Of a DNA stretch of 64,000 nucleotides, positions 12,661 to 27,853 are shown piece after piece (the stretch's first letter is position 1; each line of letters opens with the position of its first letter). The DNA is from Osedax frankpressi. Taxonomy: Eukaryota > Annelida > Polychaeta > Sabellida > Siboglinidae. The notes beneath the pieces were generated by a model. The model had not been told where the DNA came from, made no database searches, and saw only the letters and a program-made list of their open reading frames with translations. Made by a program: the position numbers and the translations under genes. The stretch lies in assembly GCA_964035775.1 (NCBI GenBank), contig OZ038314.1:17128532-17192531 (forward strand), read 5' to 3'.

Positions 12661-13095
12661 TGATGTAAAGGTACACATATAGGGTCAAGAGTTCGTGGGA
12701 ATGAAATATTATTGTAATTATTCTAAAACTTTCAAAAATTGTAAATTTAAAATCACGCTTTTTATTCTCATAGGTTAAACATCTACTATACTCTATATTT
12801 CAACTACGTATATTGTGTTATAATACTTTAAAAATGAGTGTTCATTATTACGAATAGAATTAAGTATAGATAAAATAAAATACTAATAATAATATTTTTA
12901 TTTTTTTTCAATTTAAAAATATTAAAATTCAAAATACTCGATAGTTTCACAATATTATAATTTAATATCCAAATGTAATACGAATATGCATATACTCTAT
13001 AACCACTTACATAGTTATGTCATTTCAAGTTATATTTAATGAGTTATATGAATTTATAAAGGCACGTGACAGTTGGCGATGTTTTATTATACGAC
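12661..13095 (-). repeat. Right terminal inverted repeat of the 9927-13095 element
   Basis: Reverse complement of 9927-10362 with minor divergence. It ends near the CACGTGACAGTTGGCGATG block that corresponds to the left arm's outermost ~40 bases. Confidence 0.85.
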
Positions 13096-14553
13096 GCCGG
13101 AAATCGAAATCATTTTTTAGTGTAATAAACCAAAAACAAAAACAAAATCCAAACCCAAACCTTAAACCAATCTCATGGTATTTGTGTGGAATGCAATACT
13201 ATTATATTTATCGATACAAATATTGCATATATATAATTAGCTTTAACTATCATTCAATTTAATCAGCGGTATAGTTATTATCAGATTAAACTAACAGTTA
13301 ATAATATCGATATCATTAAATGTTTAAATGTATAGTTATTCAAAAATGATAACTGAATAGTATATATTATTCTATCGATATAGGGCTTTATATATTTGAA
13401 TGTATGATCTTATCTCAGATAATACATTATCTTTATGATGAGTTGTATGAATAGCGAGTGATATTCACTATTATCATTATCGATATCGTAATAAATAATG
13501 ATTTATAAGTATAATATCATGTATATAATCAATTTGGAAGCATAGTAATGTTTTTAAAAAGGGTAGTGTTCGATTTATTTCTGTTTAGAGAATACAATAT
13601 ATGTGTATCAGCAATAACGTAACCAATCAAAATAATTAAATATAATATTCCCACTTATGTAAATAAATCATTTATTTATTGGATATAAACAATTAACATA
13701 TATAATTTTTCAAATTTCTCGAATTCATTTTCAAGAAAATGATACGCGGTCCAAATGATAATTAAAAACAAAATAATAAAAAAAAATCACTCACAAATAT
13801 TCCAATAATTCGCTAGATGCTCTGAGTTTCATAGTTTTACGGTAATTTCGGAACACAAACTCGAAATATAAGGCTGCTTATGGTACGAAATATAAGGTAC
13901 CTTACCATAATTTATAGGCTTGTAACGATGTTTTCAGATTAAAAATCGGTTCATAAGTTTTTGTAATTACTGGAAATACACCTACACATACATATACACA
14001 CATACGCACACACGCACACATACCCACATACACACAAACACACATACACACACATACGCGCATTATATATTTAGATATCGTGGTAATATTTATATATTTA
14101 ATTGTGTCTTTTATATTAAATTTCTTTGTTTCTCAGGATGATTTTATATTGGTACATGTATTAATACATGTATAAGTTAGAATGAGATATATTAAAAACA
14201 TACTTATTAAAGTATTGGCTCTAATACATAATTATTTAGAATTACTTTAATATGTACTGATTTACTATAAATATCATAAGTATATTAGGTGATATTCTAT
14301 AATATCAATACATTTAAAATACATAATATTATGTATATGTTATAATTATTATGATAGCATAAATAGTATATGATTGTTATTTATGTAATTTAAAAATATT
14401 AATATTTACTATTGTAAACAAAGGTTTCCAAAATAAATATTTGGTAATATTTAAAATAATTAGTTAAAGAATAAAAAAGTTTTAAATAACAATACATTAA
14501 ATGCACAACACATTTTATTTGAATAATATTTACATTATTATTCTCAATTAATA
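13096..14553. other. Intergenic AT-rich DNA
   Basis: No supported exon. It contains an imperfect CA-rich tract (ACACATAC repeats, ~13980-14060). The rest is unstructured AT-rich sequence between the mobile element and the orphan gene. Confidence 0.55.
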
Positions 14554-17369
<2,816 letters not shown>

Positions 17370-17728
17370 TTCTTACACGATTTCTAAAATGAATTCAATA
17401 ATTATATAAATTAAATTTTGTTTATTTAAAAATACTTATTACTAGAACTTATTAAGAATTACACATTAATTATCTCGTGCATACTTGATAATAATAATTG
17501 GTAATTTAGTAACAAAATGTAATTATAATAATTATTAATAATGCGTCCATTATTTAAACATTTATTTTCCGATACTAAATAATATTAAGAGTAGAATATA
17601 AATTAGTTATAGACGTGAATTGATATTGTATACAATAGTTATTATAATACTATAATTGTTTGATAATATCAATGAAAATATGAAAATATATCATAATAAA
17701 TATACGAACACATTATATACGCACTTTA

Positions 17729-17928
17729 NNNNNNNNNNNNNNNNNNNNNNNNNNNNNNNNNNNNNNNNNNNNNNNNNNNNNNNNNNNNNNNNNNNNNNNN
17801 NNNNNNNNNNNNNNNNNNNNNNNNNNNNNNNNNNNNNNNNNNNNNNNNNNNNNNNNNNNNNNNNNNNNNNNNNNNNNNNNNNNNNNNNNNNNNNNNNNNN
17901 NNNNNNNNNNNNNNNNNNNNNNNNNNNN
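17729..17928. other. Assembly gap (200 Ns)
   Basis: Exactly 200 N characters, which suggests a placeholder of unknown true length. Confidence 0.98.
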
Positions 17929-18071
17929 GGTCAATAAATGGTTTTAATATACGACGGTTCATTTAAAGGTATATCTAATTATAGATTATTACAATTAATA
18001 AATCGAATCCACCTAGGGAACCACCTCCGCCCAAATACTCTTAAAATAATGAAACCATGGACAAATAGGTA

Positions 18072-18358
18072 ATATACTATAGCTACCAATTACTATAGTT
18101 ACTACATATTATAGTTACTTTGGTTACTATATAGTATAGTTACTACACATTATAGTTACTAGAGTTACTTTATACTATAGTTACTATAGTTACTACATAA
18201 TATAGTTACAACATACTCTAGTTATAATATACTCTAGTTATAATATACTATAGTTACTATAGTTACTATATAATATAGTTACAACATACTCTAGTTACTT
18301 TATACTATAGTTACTACATACTCTAGTTACCCTATACTATAGTTACTACATAATATCT
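18072..18358. repeat. Degenerate TATAGTTACTACATAC tandem array
   Basis: About 290 bp of ~12-bp modules (TATAGTTACTAC, TACTCTAGTTAC) in irregular order, right after the gap. Confidence 0.85.
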
Positions 18359-18805
18359 ATCGAATACTTTCTATTGAATTCGTTGGCGAACCCAAATAAA
18401 ATAACCCGTTAGTCATTTGTCTCTATTTATGCTATCAATGAAACAGATACATTACGCGATCGTTTGTTGGACCAGTATTATATAATAGGAGGCGTGGTCA
18501 GTAAATTATATAACTTATCTGTAAATAAATAAGCATATTATTCACGAGTACTCTAACTGTATAAGCATTAGATAATCATGTACGTTTTCATATACATCTA
18601 CGCCGTTCTAAAGAAGCAATGACAATGAAGATATATTCCTATTTATTAATCATATATGAGCATAAATAGTAACAGAAAACTACGTTAACTTAGCTACGGA
18701 ATATAGGAAAGTTTCCACTCTAGGTGTTGATATGTATTCTAGAATTTACGTGTTATTTGATTTTCAACTTAATCCGACGTGAAAAGTGAAAATAAACTAA
18801 ACCAA

Positions 18806-19106
18806 TGGCGTATTGTCTATGTCATATGCCCGATGGTCAAGCGACGATACACCTCTTCCGTATAGAGGATTCGCGGTTTATCTATCCTAGCGGTCGAATT
18901 TAGGCGTTAAAACTGGAGAATAAATGAATCTCGTTTTAATGAGGCTATTATGCAGGTGGTGAGTAGCCATTATTACCAGGTGATCTATCTTAGGGTAGGT
19001 CCCCGACTGCGGTACGTACAGAGAACACTAACAATCATATCTCCGTTATGGTCAGCGAGCTGTAATCACCGTATCTCTACATAGTATTGGTCGTATTGCG
19101 AACATG
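18806..19106 (+). other. Candidate upstream exons (Ig region) of the DCC-like gene
   Basis: This ~300 bp is less AT-rich than its surroundings. One frame reads EDSRFIYPSGRI, reminiscent of the DSR...LPSG strand in immunoglobulin domain 2 of DCC/neogenin. A strong donor (ATG|GTAAGT) lies at 19106/19107. I could not assemble a continuous spliced frame, because stops close every frame within ~100 bp. The upstream Ig and FnIII 1-2 domains of the gene are therefore not annotated. It may be real exons with splice sites I missed, or a decayed copy. Confidence 0.25.
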
Positions 19107-19263
19107 GTAAGTAAGAATCAACACAATTATAAATGTGTACCGTATACTAAGGAGATAATAACTGGAATATATTTATATAATATAGATAACGAAAGTAGTA
19201 TGCAGTCAGTTTTTAATTATATTGATATATATATATATATATATAAATATTCATATGTATATA

Positions 19264-19347
<84 letters not shown>

Positions 19348-20249
19348 ATATGTAATGCGTCATAGCATTACTTAAATACTGTGATAGCATCAGTGATAAG
19401 TAAACTGGCTATATCGTCAGGTAAACACATTACATTTGCATTAAGTAGTGAGTTACACACACGTTCCAATGAGAACAATGGATGTTCGCTATTGTTTATG
19501 GACCTACAAGGTAGTACACTGATTTAATGAGTCAGCAAAACGAAAGTTCATGACGTTCTTTTATCGTCGAGCACACAATGGAAGAAATCGACGATAATAT
19601 TTTGTGAGATACCCAAATGAAGATTTAATAATTTAGCATCGGAATTAAAGCCGATTTACTTGAGCGTACGACGATGAAGATTTATCGTTATAACTTTATT
19701 ATTTTATTATGAATCTTGTTACAATAATCACTGTTAATACTTGACAATCATATAAATAGCATTGGAATTGTAATGTATGCATAGTTTTTATTAGGTGAAA
19801 GGTAGATGTTATAATATGTATATACCACCAACTTGCCCCCTTACTCCCATTACATCCCATTACGTATCTTCAACACTAAATCTATTGTTTAGGGATGTTT
19901 ATTAGCTATTCTCCAACACTACCAGATTCTTTTCATATCCAATATACTCCTACTTCCACCTGCCCTATCGCGCCTACCCCGCTCGTACGAACTTATCGTG
20001 TTAGTCGGTATCTCCGTAAGCTTGGTGATAATTGAATTCGGAAGAAATGACGTCATCGCTAAAATAAATATTTTCTTCTTACTGCTTCAATTAAACGTAT
20101 TTACTTACTATGGTATTCGAATGCGCATGCGTCGATTCGATGTATTCCTACATACTCCGAGTATTATCGCGTGTAGAATTTATATTCGTAAAGAAAATTA
20201 TAGTCTACATTAATTTCTATTAATCTTCATAACTTTTTTATTACCACAG
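19107..20249. other. Unassigned region upstream of the DCC-like exons
   Basis: Holds a large (TA)n tract (19225-19336) and moderately GC-containing sequence. A short frame at ~19419-19512 between a TCAG acceptor and an AAG|GTAGTA donor might be an exon (GKHITFALSS...), but it matches nothing I recognise. Nothing else is supported. Confidence 0.35.
19225..19336. repeat. (TA)n microsatellite
   Basis: AT dinucleotides with a few AAAT and GT interruptions. Confidence 0.9.
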
Positions 20250-20351
20250 AACACAGACACAGACCCAGAAACATAACGGTGAAATCGCAAGGAGACAGCG
20301 TTAGTACCTAAGTTATATTATTATGAGCCAATGACATAGCTAATAAATAAC

Positions 20352-20389
<38 letters not shown>

Positions 20390-23230
20390 AAATGTATTTT
20401 AATTCTTACAAAATTCTTTAAATGCGTATCGAATAATTTATACAATAATTTATGTTTTAATTTTATGTAAATAAATTTCTTTCGAAATTATTTATTAATA
20501 ACTATAAGATATATATTAATATATGTTAAGATAAGATAAGATAAGATAACTACATGTTATGTGATCCGTGTGTTTATAATAAAACAACGAATCAACTTAA
20601 TTCTTTATTTAATAAAGATTTCTAATTTTTAACATTGCCTATATATAATGATATAATGATATATTACATGTAATAATATATCAAATGATATATGATATAT
20701 AATAATATAAGATAATTAATAATATATGTAGTGAAATATTAAATGCAATGGTACATGAAATGTAATGGCATACGTATTGTAATAACAATAATATATGTTA
20801 TTGTTATTAAAATTATATATATAAGTGCATATAAAATACACTTATATATGAAATTTAATAATTTGTTAAATCTAATAACATGAAATATAATGTATTGAAA
20901 TGTAATGACATGAAATGTAATGCCATGAAATGTAATGACATGAAATGTAATGCCATGAAATGTAATGACATGAAATGTAATGACATGAAATGTAATGACA
21001 TGAAATGTAATGACATGAAATGTAATGACATGAAATGTAATGACATGAAATGTAATGACATGAAATGTAATGACATGAAATGTAATGACATGAAATGTAA
21101 TGACATGAAATGTAATGACATGAAATGTAATGACATGAAATTTAATGACATGAAATGTAATGACATGAAATGTAATGACATGAAATGTAATTACATGAAA
21201 TGTAATGACATGAAATATAATGACATGAAATGTAATGACATGAAATGTAATGACATGAAATGTAATGACATGAAATGTAATGACATGAAATGTAATGACA
21301 TGAAATGTAATGACATGAAATGTAATGACATGAAATGTAAATACATGAAATGTAAATACATGAAATGTAATGACATGAAATGTAATGACATGAAATGTAA
21401 TGACATGAAATGTAATGACATGAAATGTAATGCCATGAAATGTAATGACATGAAATGTAATGCCATGAAATGTAATGACATGAAATGTAATGACATGAAA
21501 TGTAATGACATGAAATGTAATGACATGAAATGTAATGACATGAAATGTAATGACATGAAATGTAATGACATGAAATGTAATGACATGAAATGTAATGACA
21601 TGAAATGTAATGACATGAAATGTAATGACATGAAATGTAATGACATGAAATGTAATGACATGAAATGTAATGACATGAAATGTAATGACATGAAATGTAA
21701 TGACATGAAATGTAATGACATGAAATGTAATGACATGAAATGTAATGACATGAAATGTAATGACATGAAATGTAATGACATGAAATGTAATGACATGAAA
21801 TTTAATGCCATGAAATGTAATGAAATATAATGTAATTACATGAAATGTAATGACATGAAATAAAATGCCATGAAATGTAATGACATGAAATTTAATCATA
21901 TGAAATGTAATGACATATATTTTAATTACATGAAATATAATTAAATATAAATGATATATTACATATGAATTTTAATAAAATATAAAATACATGTGAAATA
22001 TAATAACATATTGATATATAAATGCAATAACATATGAAATATAATAATAAATGAAATGTATTGACATATTAAATGCAATGGTATATAAATTGTAATATTA
22101 TATGTAATATAATGGAAAATGAAATGTAATAATATATGAAATGTAAATACATCTGAAATTAAATAATATTATATCATATTATATACACTAATACAATAGT
22201 AAAGTCATCGATGAATCGGAGTAGATATATTCTAATAAATTATAAAATAATAGTAAAACAACTCAAATTATAACCATAATTATCATAAACACATCTTAAA
22301 GAATCATTAATCTATATATTGATACTCTTCTGTATTATAGAACATTGATATATCCTGGGATCCACCTCGCGTTAACAAAAGGAAATGTGATATAATCAGT
22401 TATTTCATAACGGTAAAGCGTAAAGGAGATCGCCAAGTAAAGGTTAGTAATAATTGTCCTCTTTTCTCGTATTGAGTTCATTATTGAGAATTTAATAATA
22501 CAAACTTTTATGTCGTCAATGTCGAGATTAACGGTCGTTTTATTAATTAGAAATCTTGTCACAAAATAACAGAATATAACATCCAACTACGCATATCTAC
22601 ACCCTAGCCTATGGTTACAATACTAACTGTTTCAATGTTACAATGTATGTAGACGTAAGACCCACGTCGAATACGACCTATAGGTCCTATTACATAGGTC
22701 CTACTACGTAGGTCCTGCGTAGTAGGGCCCTACGCTCCGCCTACCTCGCAGGACTAGACATTACATTAAATGGCGCGACTCGATAATTAATCACCGATGT
22801 ACGATGAACAACATTCTTTAGTCGATAGAAGTCACCTCTGACTACAGAAACCACAGAATAACGGGATTGGTGAAAAACACCAAGTACCTAGTGCGTTTGC
22901 AAACCAACACATGTAAAGTTAGTACCCGTGTAACCCCAGGTACTTCATATGGTACCTCGTAGCATCCAGGTACCATATGAAGACGTGGTACGCGATATCT
23001 CGCAGTGTAATTGGATATATGTTTTCCCAGGCACCTGTTAGCGGGACTGCCCCGTTACACACCTATATACCTCTATAGAGATTCCGTTAACAGGGTAAAA
23101 GCATTCCTACTAAATGGTTTCGAGTATACACGTCTTCCGATAAGATTACTCCCAGAGTACCGTTAGAGGTAAGTAGTTGTATTACCTAGTTGCACCGGAA
23201 GTATTAGTAAGCACTAGGTATATATATATA

Positions 23231-23275
<45 letters not shown>

Positions 23276-26061
23276 AATTATCTAATCATATTGAATTATT
23301 ATTTAAAATAATCAATAATAATGATACTCTCCTCTTATGGTTGATATTTATTTTTTAAACAACTTATAAATTCGTACAAATGTAATCCATATTTAGCTGA
23401 GTTATTTAAGTTTCAACCGAGATATTATTTAAAATGACTTATTATTGAAAATCACAATTATAACTATTATCTTCCTACACGTACAATATACAATGTACGT
23501 CGTATATGTCTGTTAATACATTACATTACTCCTACTTCCCATTCACACCCAAGGTGCAAATAGACTCTACGACATCCACTATAACACTCTTCTGGGAGCC
23601 TCCGAGTTCTGGTAAAGTCGACAAGTATAAGATAGGTTATTATAGCCGTAATTAATGGCATTGTTATTTCTCTAACCCATTATTACGTTACAGAGTGTAT
23701 TAACATTATAATTCATGCACGATAATTTACTTAAATGATATTTGTACTTGTATATGGGAAAAGTACTTAAAGTAACTAATCCTATACAGGATATGGACTA
23801 TCCATACCGGATACTCATTGGTTCTATGCTTTATCCACTTCCCGTAATGCAACCATCTTCAGTCTGGGTAAGAATGATAGGTACCGTAGTTTATTTACAT
23901 TTACATAATACGTGTAGTAGAAATATCATATAGTGTAAATAGTGGAGTTATAGTATAATATACTTAGTGTAAATTCTACAGTGTACTTATAATTTATATC
24001 CTTCTATTTACAATTAATCGCTATATTAATATTTAGTATAGGAATCAAGATCGTAGAATTAATAAAAGTTAATTTGCATGTTAAATAAATAAAAAATACT
24101 AATAAAATATAGGAATTGTTATATTATTTAGATATTGCTTATACTAATATAATATATTTCATATCCCCGCAGTTCCTGGAAATACTTACATTGTAAGTTT
24201 GAGAGCTGAATATGACAATGTTGAAGGAGAGGTTAGAAAAAATTATAATGTTCATAATACTTTTAAATTGTAGTAGACATTATGATTACCTTAAGTCTCA
24301 TTATAATATTTGATCAGTTATCAATAATGACTTTAGACCATTTATGCTAATTAAATCTCTTTTAATTAAATAATATCAGTAAATGATATATTAAATATTA
24401 ATAATCGCACCATTCTGTTTAGCGTGTATTGCAGGCTATCTCAACCAAGATCCAACGTAAAGTAATGCAGCCAATCGATCTATATGTCAAAGATGTCCAA
24501 GCAACGTCCCTATTCTTGACTTGGAAGGATCCGGATCTGCATGATAATCATGTTCCCGAGAAAAGATCCTACATTATAATGTACAAAGATTTTGAAATTG
24601 AACAAGGTAATCCAGATCTATAGATAAACTGAATTCGAGACATTCATTCCATAATTGTAAATCTAGGAAATCTCCAAATCCACATAGATTACTTTAATCA
24701 TTGTATTATAATGATAAAATATATATTATCTTGCTTCTACCGTATATAATGATACTTATAATTGTAAAGTAGTGATATAAATTATGCAATTTTTAAATAG
24801 ATTATTATATTATTATCATATATAAATATCTTAAATTATCAATTCTATTATAATGAAAGTATAAATAAACTAACAAATAATAATTACACGAATTAACTAT
24901 TTGTCTAGTTATTTAATATTATTAAAAACCTTATTAGCATATGATATAATAATATATGTTACTATTATATATGATAATATTATATATATAATCATATAAT
25001 AATTGTATAATTTAAGCATAATATAAATCATCTCATGCAAATCAACAGGTGCGATTACTACGACCCATTCGAAGGAAAACTCAATATTACTGAGGGACTT
25101 GTCTCCAGGAATAAATTACGAAATCAAGGTGATTACTGTTGATAAGAATGGGGATGAGAGTATGTCTTCACTTCCACTATTCGTGCAAACATTCGAATGT
25201 AAGTTATATAATTACGTTTGTTTAATATTTACACAATGATAATATACGAAACTTAAAAATAACTCTTAAATGTTAAATTCACTATTTAAAGTGATTTATA
25301 TATTAAGTAAACACAAGATATGTTATACACCTTCGAATAGATATCAACCGAGGATATTATAAACATGCCTTTTTACACCCTTATCATAAACATTCATTAA
25401 CACTATCATAAATAACAAATATTTTATAAGATACTAATTTTTCAACTTATTTGCTATTTTTGTAATCAAACTAAATCTTCCCTTTCAAATTACCTTCGAT
25501 AAACCTTTATTATGTAAAATACGAGTTCGCACAACGTTTCTATCTATAATTTTTTAACAAACGCTCAATCCAGTAATTCTCTTCCTCTTTTATCCACGTC
25601 GCTTCATTCGTTGCTATCACTTATCCATAAGTATATCGCATTCTCTATATTCTACATAAACCCTTCCCTAGGCACCGCTAACCCTATTCACTCGCTAAAC
25701 CCCAATTCGCCCCCCCCCCCAAACAACAGCCGCCCGCTCCAATAAAGTTGCCAGCGAGACGTTGTCGTTGACGAGGCGCACGAAACGTAAAATGGAGCGA
25801 TTTCGTACTCGCCTCGCCCACCACATCACGGCCGTTGTCTCGTGGTCCGAGAACATCGACGCCCGTTCCTACGTGCTGCGCTTCCACGAGCAGGCGAAAC
25901 CGCACGACGCCCGCCTCATAAACACCAACGACAACTTCGCCATGCTCGACCGACTGGAACCGTATCGCGTCTACGAGTACCAATTGAAAACGGTGCGTCA
26001 CGACGACACGCAGTCGGAGTGGTCGGACGTCGGCAAACTAAGCACCCGCGACGAACTCTGA
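20250..26061 (+). CDS. DCC/neogenin-like protein: FnIII domains 3-6, no TM segment (5' partial)
   Basis: DCC-family proteins are netrin/RGM receptors in axon guidance. Ten exons join in consistent phase: 20250-20299, 22341-22442, 22822-22917, 23094-23168, 23554-23635, 23790-23867, 24173-24231, 24435-24606, 25049-25198 and 25730-26061 (397 aa, upstream part not found). FnIII-3 begins PRNITV and has ISWDPP, GLVKNTKYLVRLQT and the family's PTKW...RVP linker. FnIII-4 has LFWEPP, then YKIGYGLSIPDTHW and VPGNTYIVSLRAEYDNVEGE, close to DCC's GYGIGSP and SSHYVI...NVGEG. FnIII-5 has LTWKDP and LSPGINYEI, ending FVQTFE like DCC's TTFE. The GC-rich last exon is FnIII-6 (VVSWSEN, LEPYRVYEYQL). The reading frame stops right after it, so the transmembrane and cytoplasmic parts are absent. 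The protein would end TRDEL, resembling an ER-retention tail. Alternatives are protogenin or another Ig/FnIII receptor. Confidence 0.82.
20525..20550. repeat. (TAAGA)n short tandem repeat
   Basis: About five copies of a pentamer (AAGAT/TAAGA) in the DCC-like gene's first visible intron. Confidence 0.8.
20881..21945. repeat. 15-bp minisatellite, about 70 copies, in a DCC-like intron
   Basis: The unit is TGAAATGTAATGACA, highly homogeneous over ~1 kb. Variants are GCC for GAC at several places, two AAATACA units and scattered T substitutions. Degraded copies extend on both sides (~20730 to ~22155). Because 15 is a multiple of 3 and the unit has frames without stops, long open frames exist on both strands (a MKCND repeat on plus, FHVIT and MSLHF on minus). 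These are repeat artefacts inside the intron between the exons ending at 20299 and starting at 22341. Confidence 0.97.
22700..22726. repeat. Inverted repeat CCTACTACG...CGTAGTAGG within TAGGTCCTA repeats
   Basis: Two 9-bp arms, perfectly complementary, enclose a 9-base loop. They overlap three direct copies of TAGGTCCT (22681-22713). Located in a DCC-like intron. Confidence 0.7.
22943..22982. repeat. Perfect 15-bp hairpin with 10-base loop
   Basis: The left arm CTTCATATGGTACCT (22943-22957) is the exact reverse complement of 22968-22982. It lies in the intron between exons ending at 22917 and starting at 23094 of the DCC-like gene. Confidence 0.9.
23219..23276. repeat. (TA)n microsatellite
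   Basis: AT dinucleotide tract with one TTTA interruption, in a DCC-like intron. Confidence 0.9.
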
Positions 26062-27522
26062 GCGATCCGGTATACGACCTCGCCGCGACCTCGTTGTGAC
26101 CCCCGATATGACCTCGACCGATAGGAGATCGCGGAGAAAGTAGAGATTATTCGAAAATGGCCTCCGAGATGTTTAGAGAAAACCTCCGTCTTAACGTTTT
26201 TACATTATATTGGTATACAAATTACACGGCTACTCTTGCATTCGTTATGTGTAGAGCCGGGAAGCCACATTTTTATTCAACGAGATGACAATATTTTAGT
26301 TGATTCTGTTGTTATTTTATATATAATATATACTTATTGATATTGCATAATAGTAATAATAATCAAAAAATTAATGAATATATAGTTGTATCAATTACGC
26401 ATGTTTATTATTTAACATAAATATACCGGATAAATATTATTAATAATATTTATTAGTAATAATTAATAGTTTGCATTTCACCAACTAAGTTTTAACTTTC
26501 GTAATTTTATATTTGATTTTAAAATGGCATTATAGCACTGCGTATTTATTGTAGACGATAACTGAAATGGCAGAGATGCTTGTATTTTAATATTGGTTTT
26601 GTTTAAAAAAACAAAATTGAAATATTATTAGTATTATATTAAAAATGAATTTTTTAATGTTATTATATTATAATAAAATAAATGATTAATTGTTAGATTT
26701 TTTAATATATAATATAATGCTGAAAACAATTTGACTATTTAATTTTTAAAGTAAATACATATTTAAAATGTATTTAAAATAACTTGATTTGTGTAAAATT
26801 AATTTCATAAAATATACAAATTCTGATTATTATTCATTTTATTTATTAAGTTTGTAAACAATATCCGTAAAATTAAAATAATATATATAAAGTTAATATA
26901 ATATATTCAAAAATATATAATAATTTTCACATATAATTTGCTGGATAACATAAACTTTAATAATTTTAAAATGTGGAATTATATATTCCATCATTCATGA
27001 TTTGTATTAGTTTGTACGGTAGATCAATCGAACGACCGTTGGGTGATTTTAAGTATGGTTTTGCTAATTATTAAATAATAATAATTATTAATAACTTTAA
27101 TTTCTATATTTAAAATATATTTAATATACTAATTTTATTTTAATACATTTTGTAGAAAACAAATAATTAATTATTAAATTTACACCTTTATATTAATAAT
27201 TATTAATATTGTATCTATATTGTAATACAGAGTACTATTTATACAGACTCAACATCAAGAACATATAAACATTAGAATATCTTATATATAATTGTGTACA
27301 TTTTGATTATACAAATGTGTCTTTAAATTAAGATACATTACTAAAGTAAATGGTTATTATTAAAATATTATTTATTTACATTCAAAAATATAAACAGTTT
27401 GAATATTACTTAAATCCTGATTTAAAATCATATTATTGTAAATTATTGCTAATTATTGTAAATAATACAAACAAATGTTTTATAAATATTATAATAAATC
27501 TTTATTTCAAGCAATGTATATA

Positions 27523-27606
<84 letters not shown>

Positions 27607-27853
27607 ATATATTTATATATAAATATATAGTTAATTATTGAAATCCTAATATAGTAGTAATATATAATTTGCTATATTATGTATGGCCTTATTACAATAT
27701 TGTATTATTAATCTATAATTTATTTCAAAGTTTTGTCTTATTTATTTTCAGTGATTTCAAGTTTGATTTTGACTTTATTTGTATCTCCATAGCAGACGCA
27801 TCTTTATTCTAATTTTTTATATAATCATATTATATAAATAATTTTAAATAATA
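26062..27853. other. Convergent intergenic region
   Basis: 3' flank of the DCC-like gene (the first ~100 bases remain GC-rich) running into the 3' end of the SLC16 gene on the other strand. It holds a (TA)n tract (27529-27604). On the minus strand an AATAAA (27741-27746) lies about 110 bases past the transporter's stop. No other gene is seen. Confidence 0.6.
27529..27604. repeat. (TA)n microsatellite
   Basis: Nearly pure AT dinucleotides with a TTTA interruption. Confidence 0.9.

Larger units (their letters stand above)
9927..13095. mobile_element. Long-TIR DNA element with Ulp1-like protease remains (broken)
   Basis: The two ends are near-identical inverted repeats: 9927-10362 matches the reverse complement of 12661-13095 over ~435 bp with scattered mismatches and small indels. 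The outermost shared words are GTCGTATAATAAAA and its complement. The 2.3 kb interior is AT-rich and mostly degenerate, but it contains a recognisable C48 (Ulp1/SENP) cysteine protease remnant around 11560-12120. Long TIRs with a C48-type protease occur in some Mutator-like and KDZ-type transposons; Polinton-like elements also pair long TIRs with a related protease. No transposase, polymerase or capsid part is recognisable, so the family is unresolved. It is broken, with more than ten interruptions, and TIR divergence suggests a fairly old insertion. No clear target-site duplication is visible. Confidence 0.8.
17370..18780. other. Intergenic DNA with assembly gap and TATAGTTACTAC repeats
   Basis: No supported exon. 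It contains the 200-N gap and a degenerate tandem array. From ~18360 base composition becomes less AT-rich, leading into the candidate 5' part of the DCC-like gene. Confidence 0.5.

Noticed and set aside
13017-13262. 81-codon frame beginning in the right TIR
   Set aside because: It runs from the mobile element's inverted repeat into flanking low-complexity sequence (QKQKQNPNPN) and has no support as a gene.
17656-17962. Open frames spanning the N gap
   Set aside because: They consist of unknown residues and exist only because Ns are not read as stops.
19998-20213. 71-codon frame on the plus strand
   Set aside because: No splice context linking it to the DCC-like exons, no domain, and a non-ATG start; probably chance.
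20739-21899. Long open frames (386 aa minus strand, 316 aa plus strand)
   Set aside because: They are translations of the 15-bp tandem repeat with no variation typical of coding constraint, and lie in a DCC-like intron.
27350-27622. 90-codon plus-strand frame
   Set aside because: Half of it is a (TA)n translation (IYIYIY) and the rest is AT-rich low complexity.
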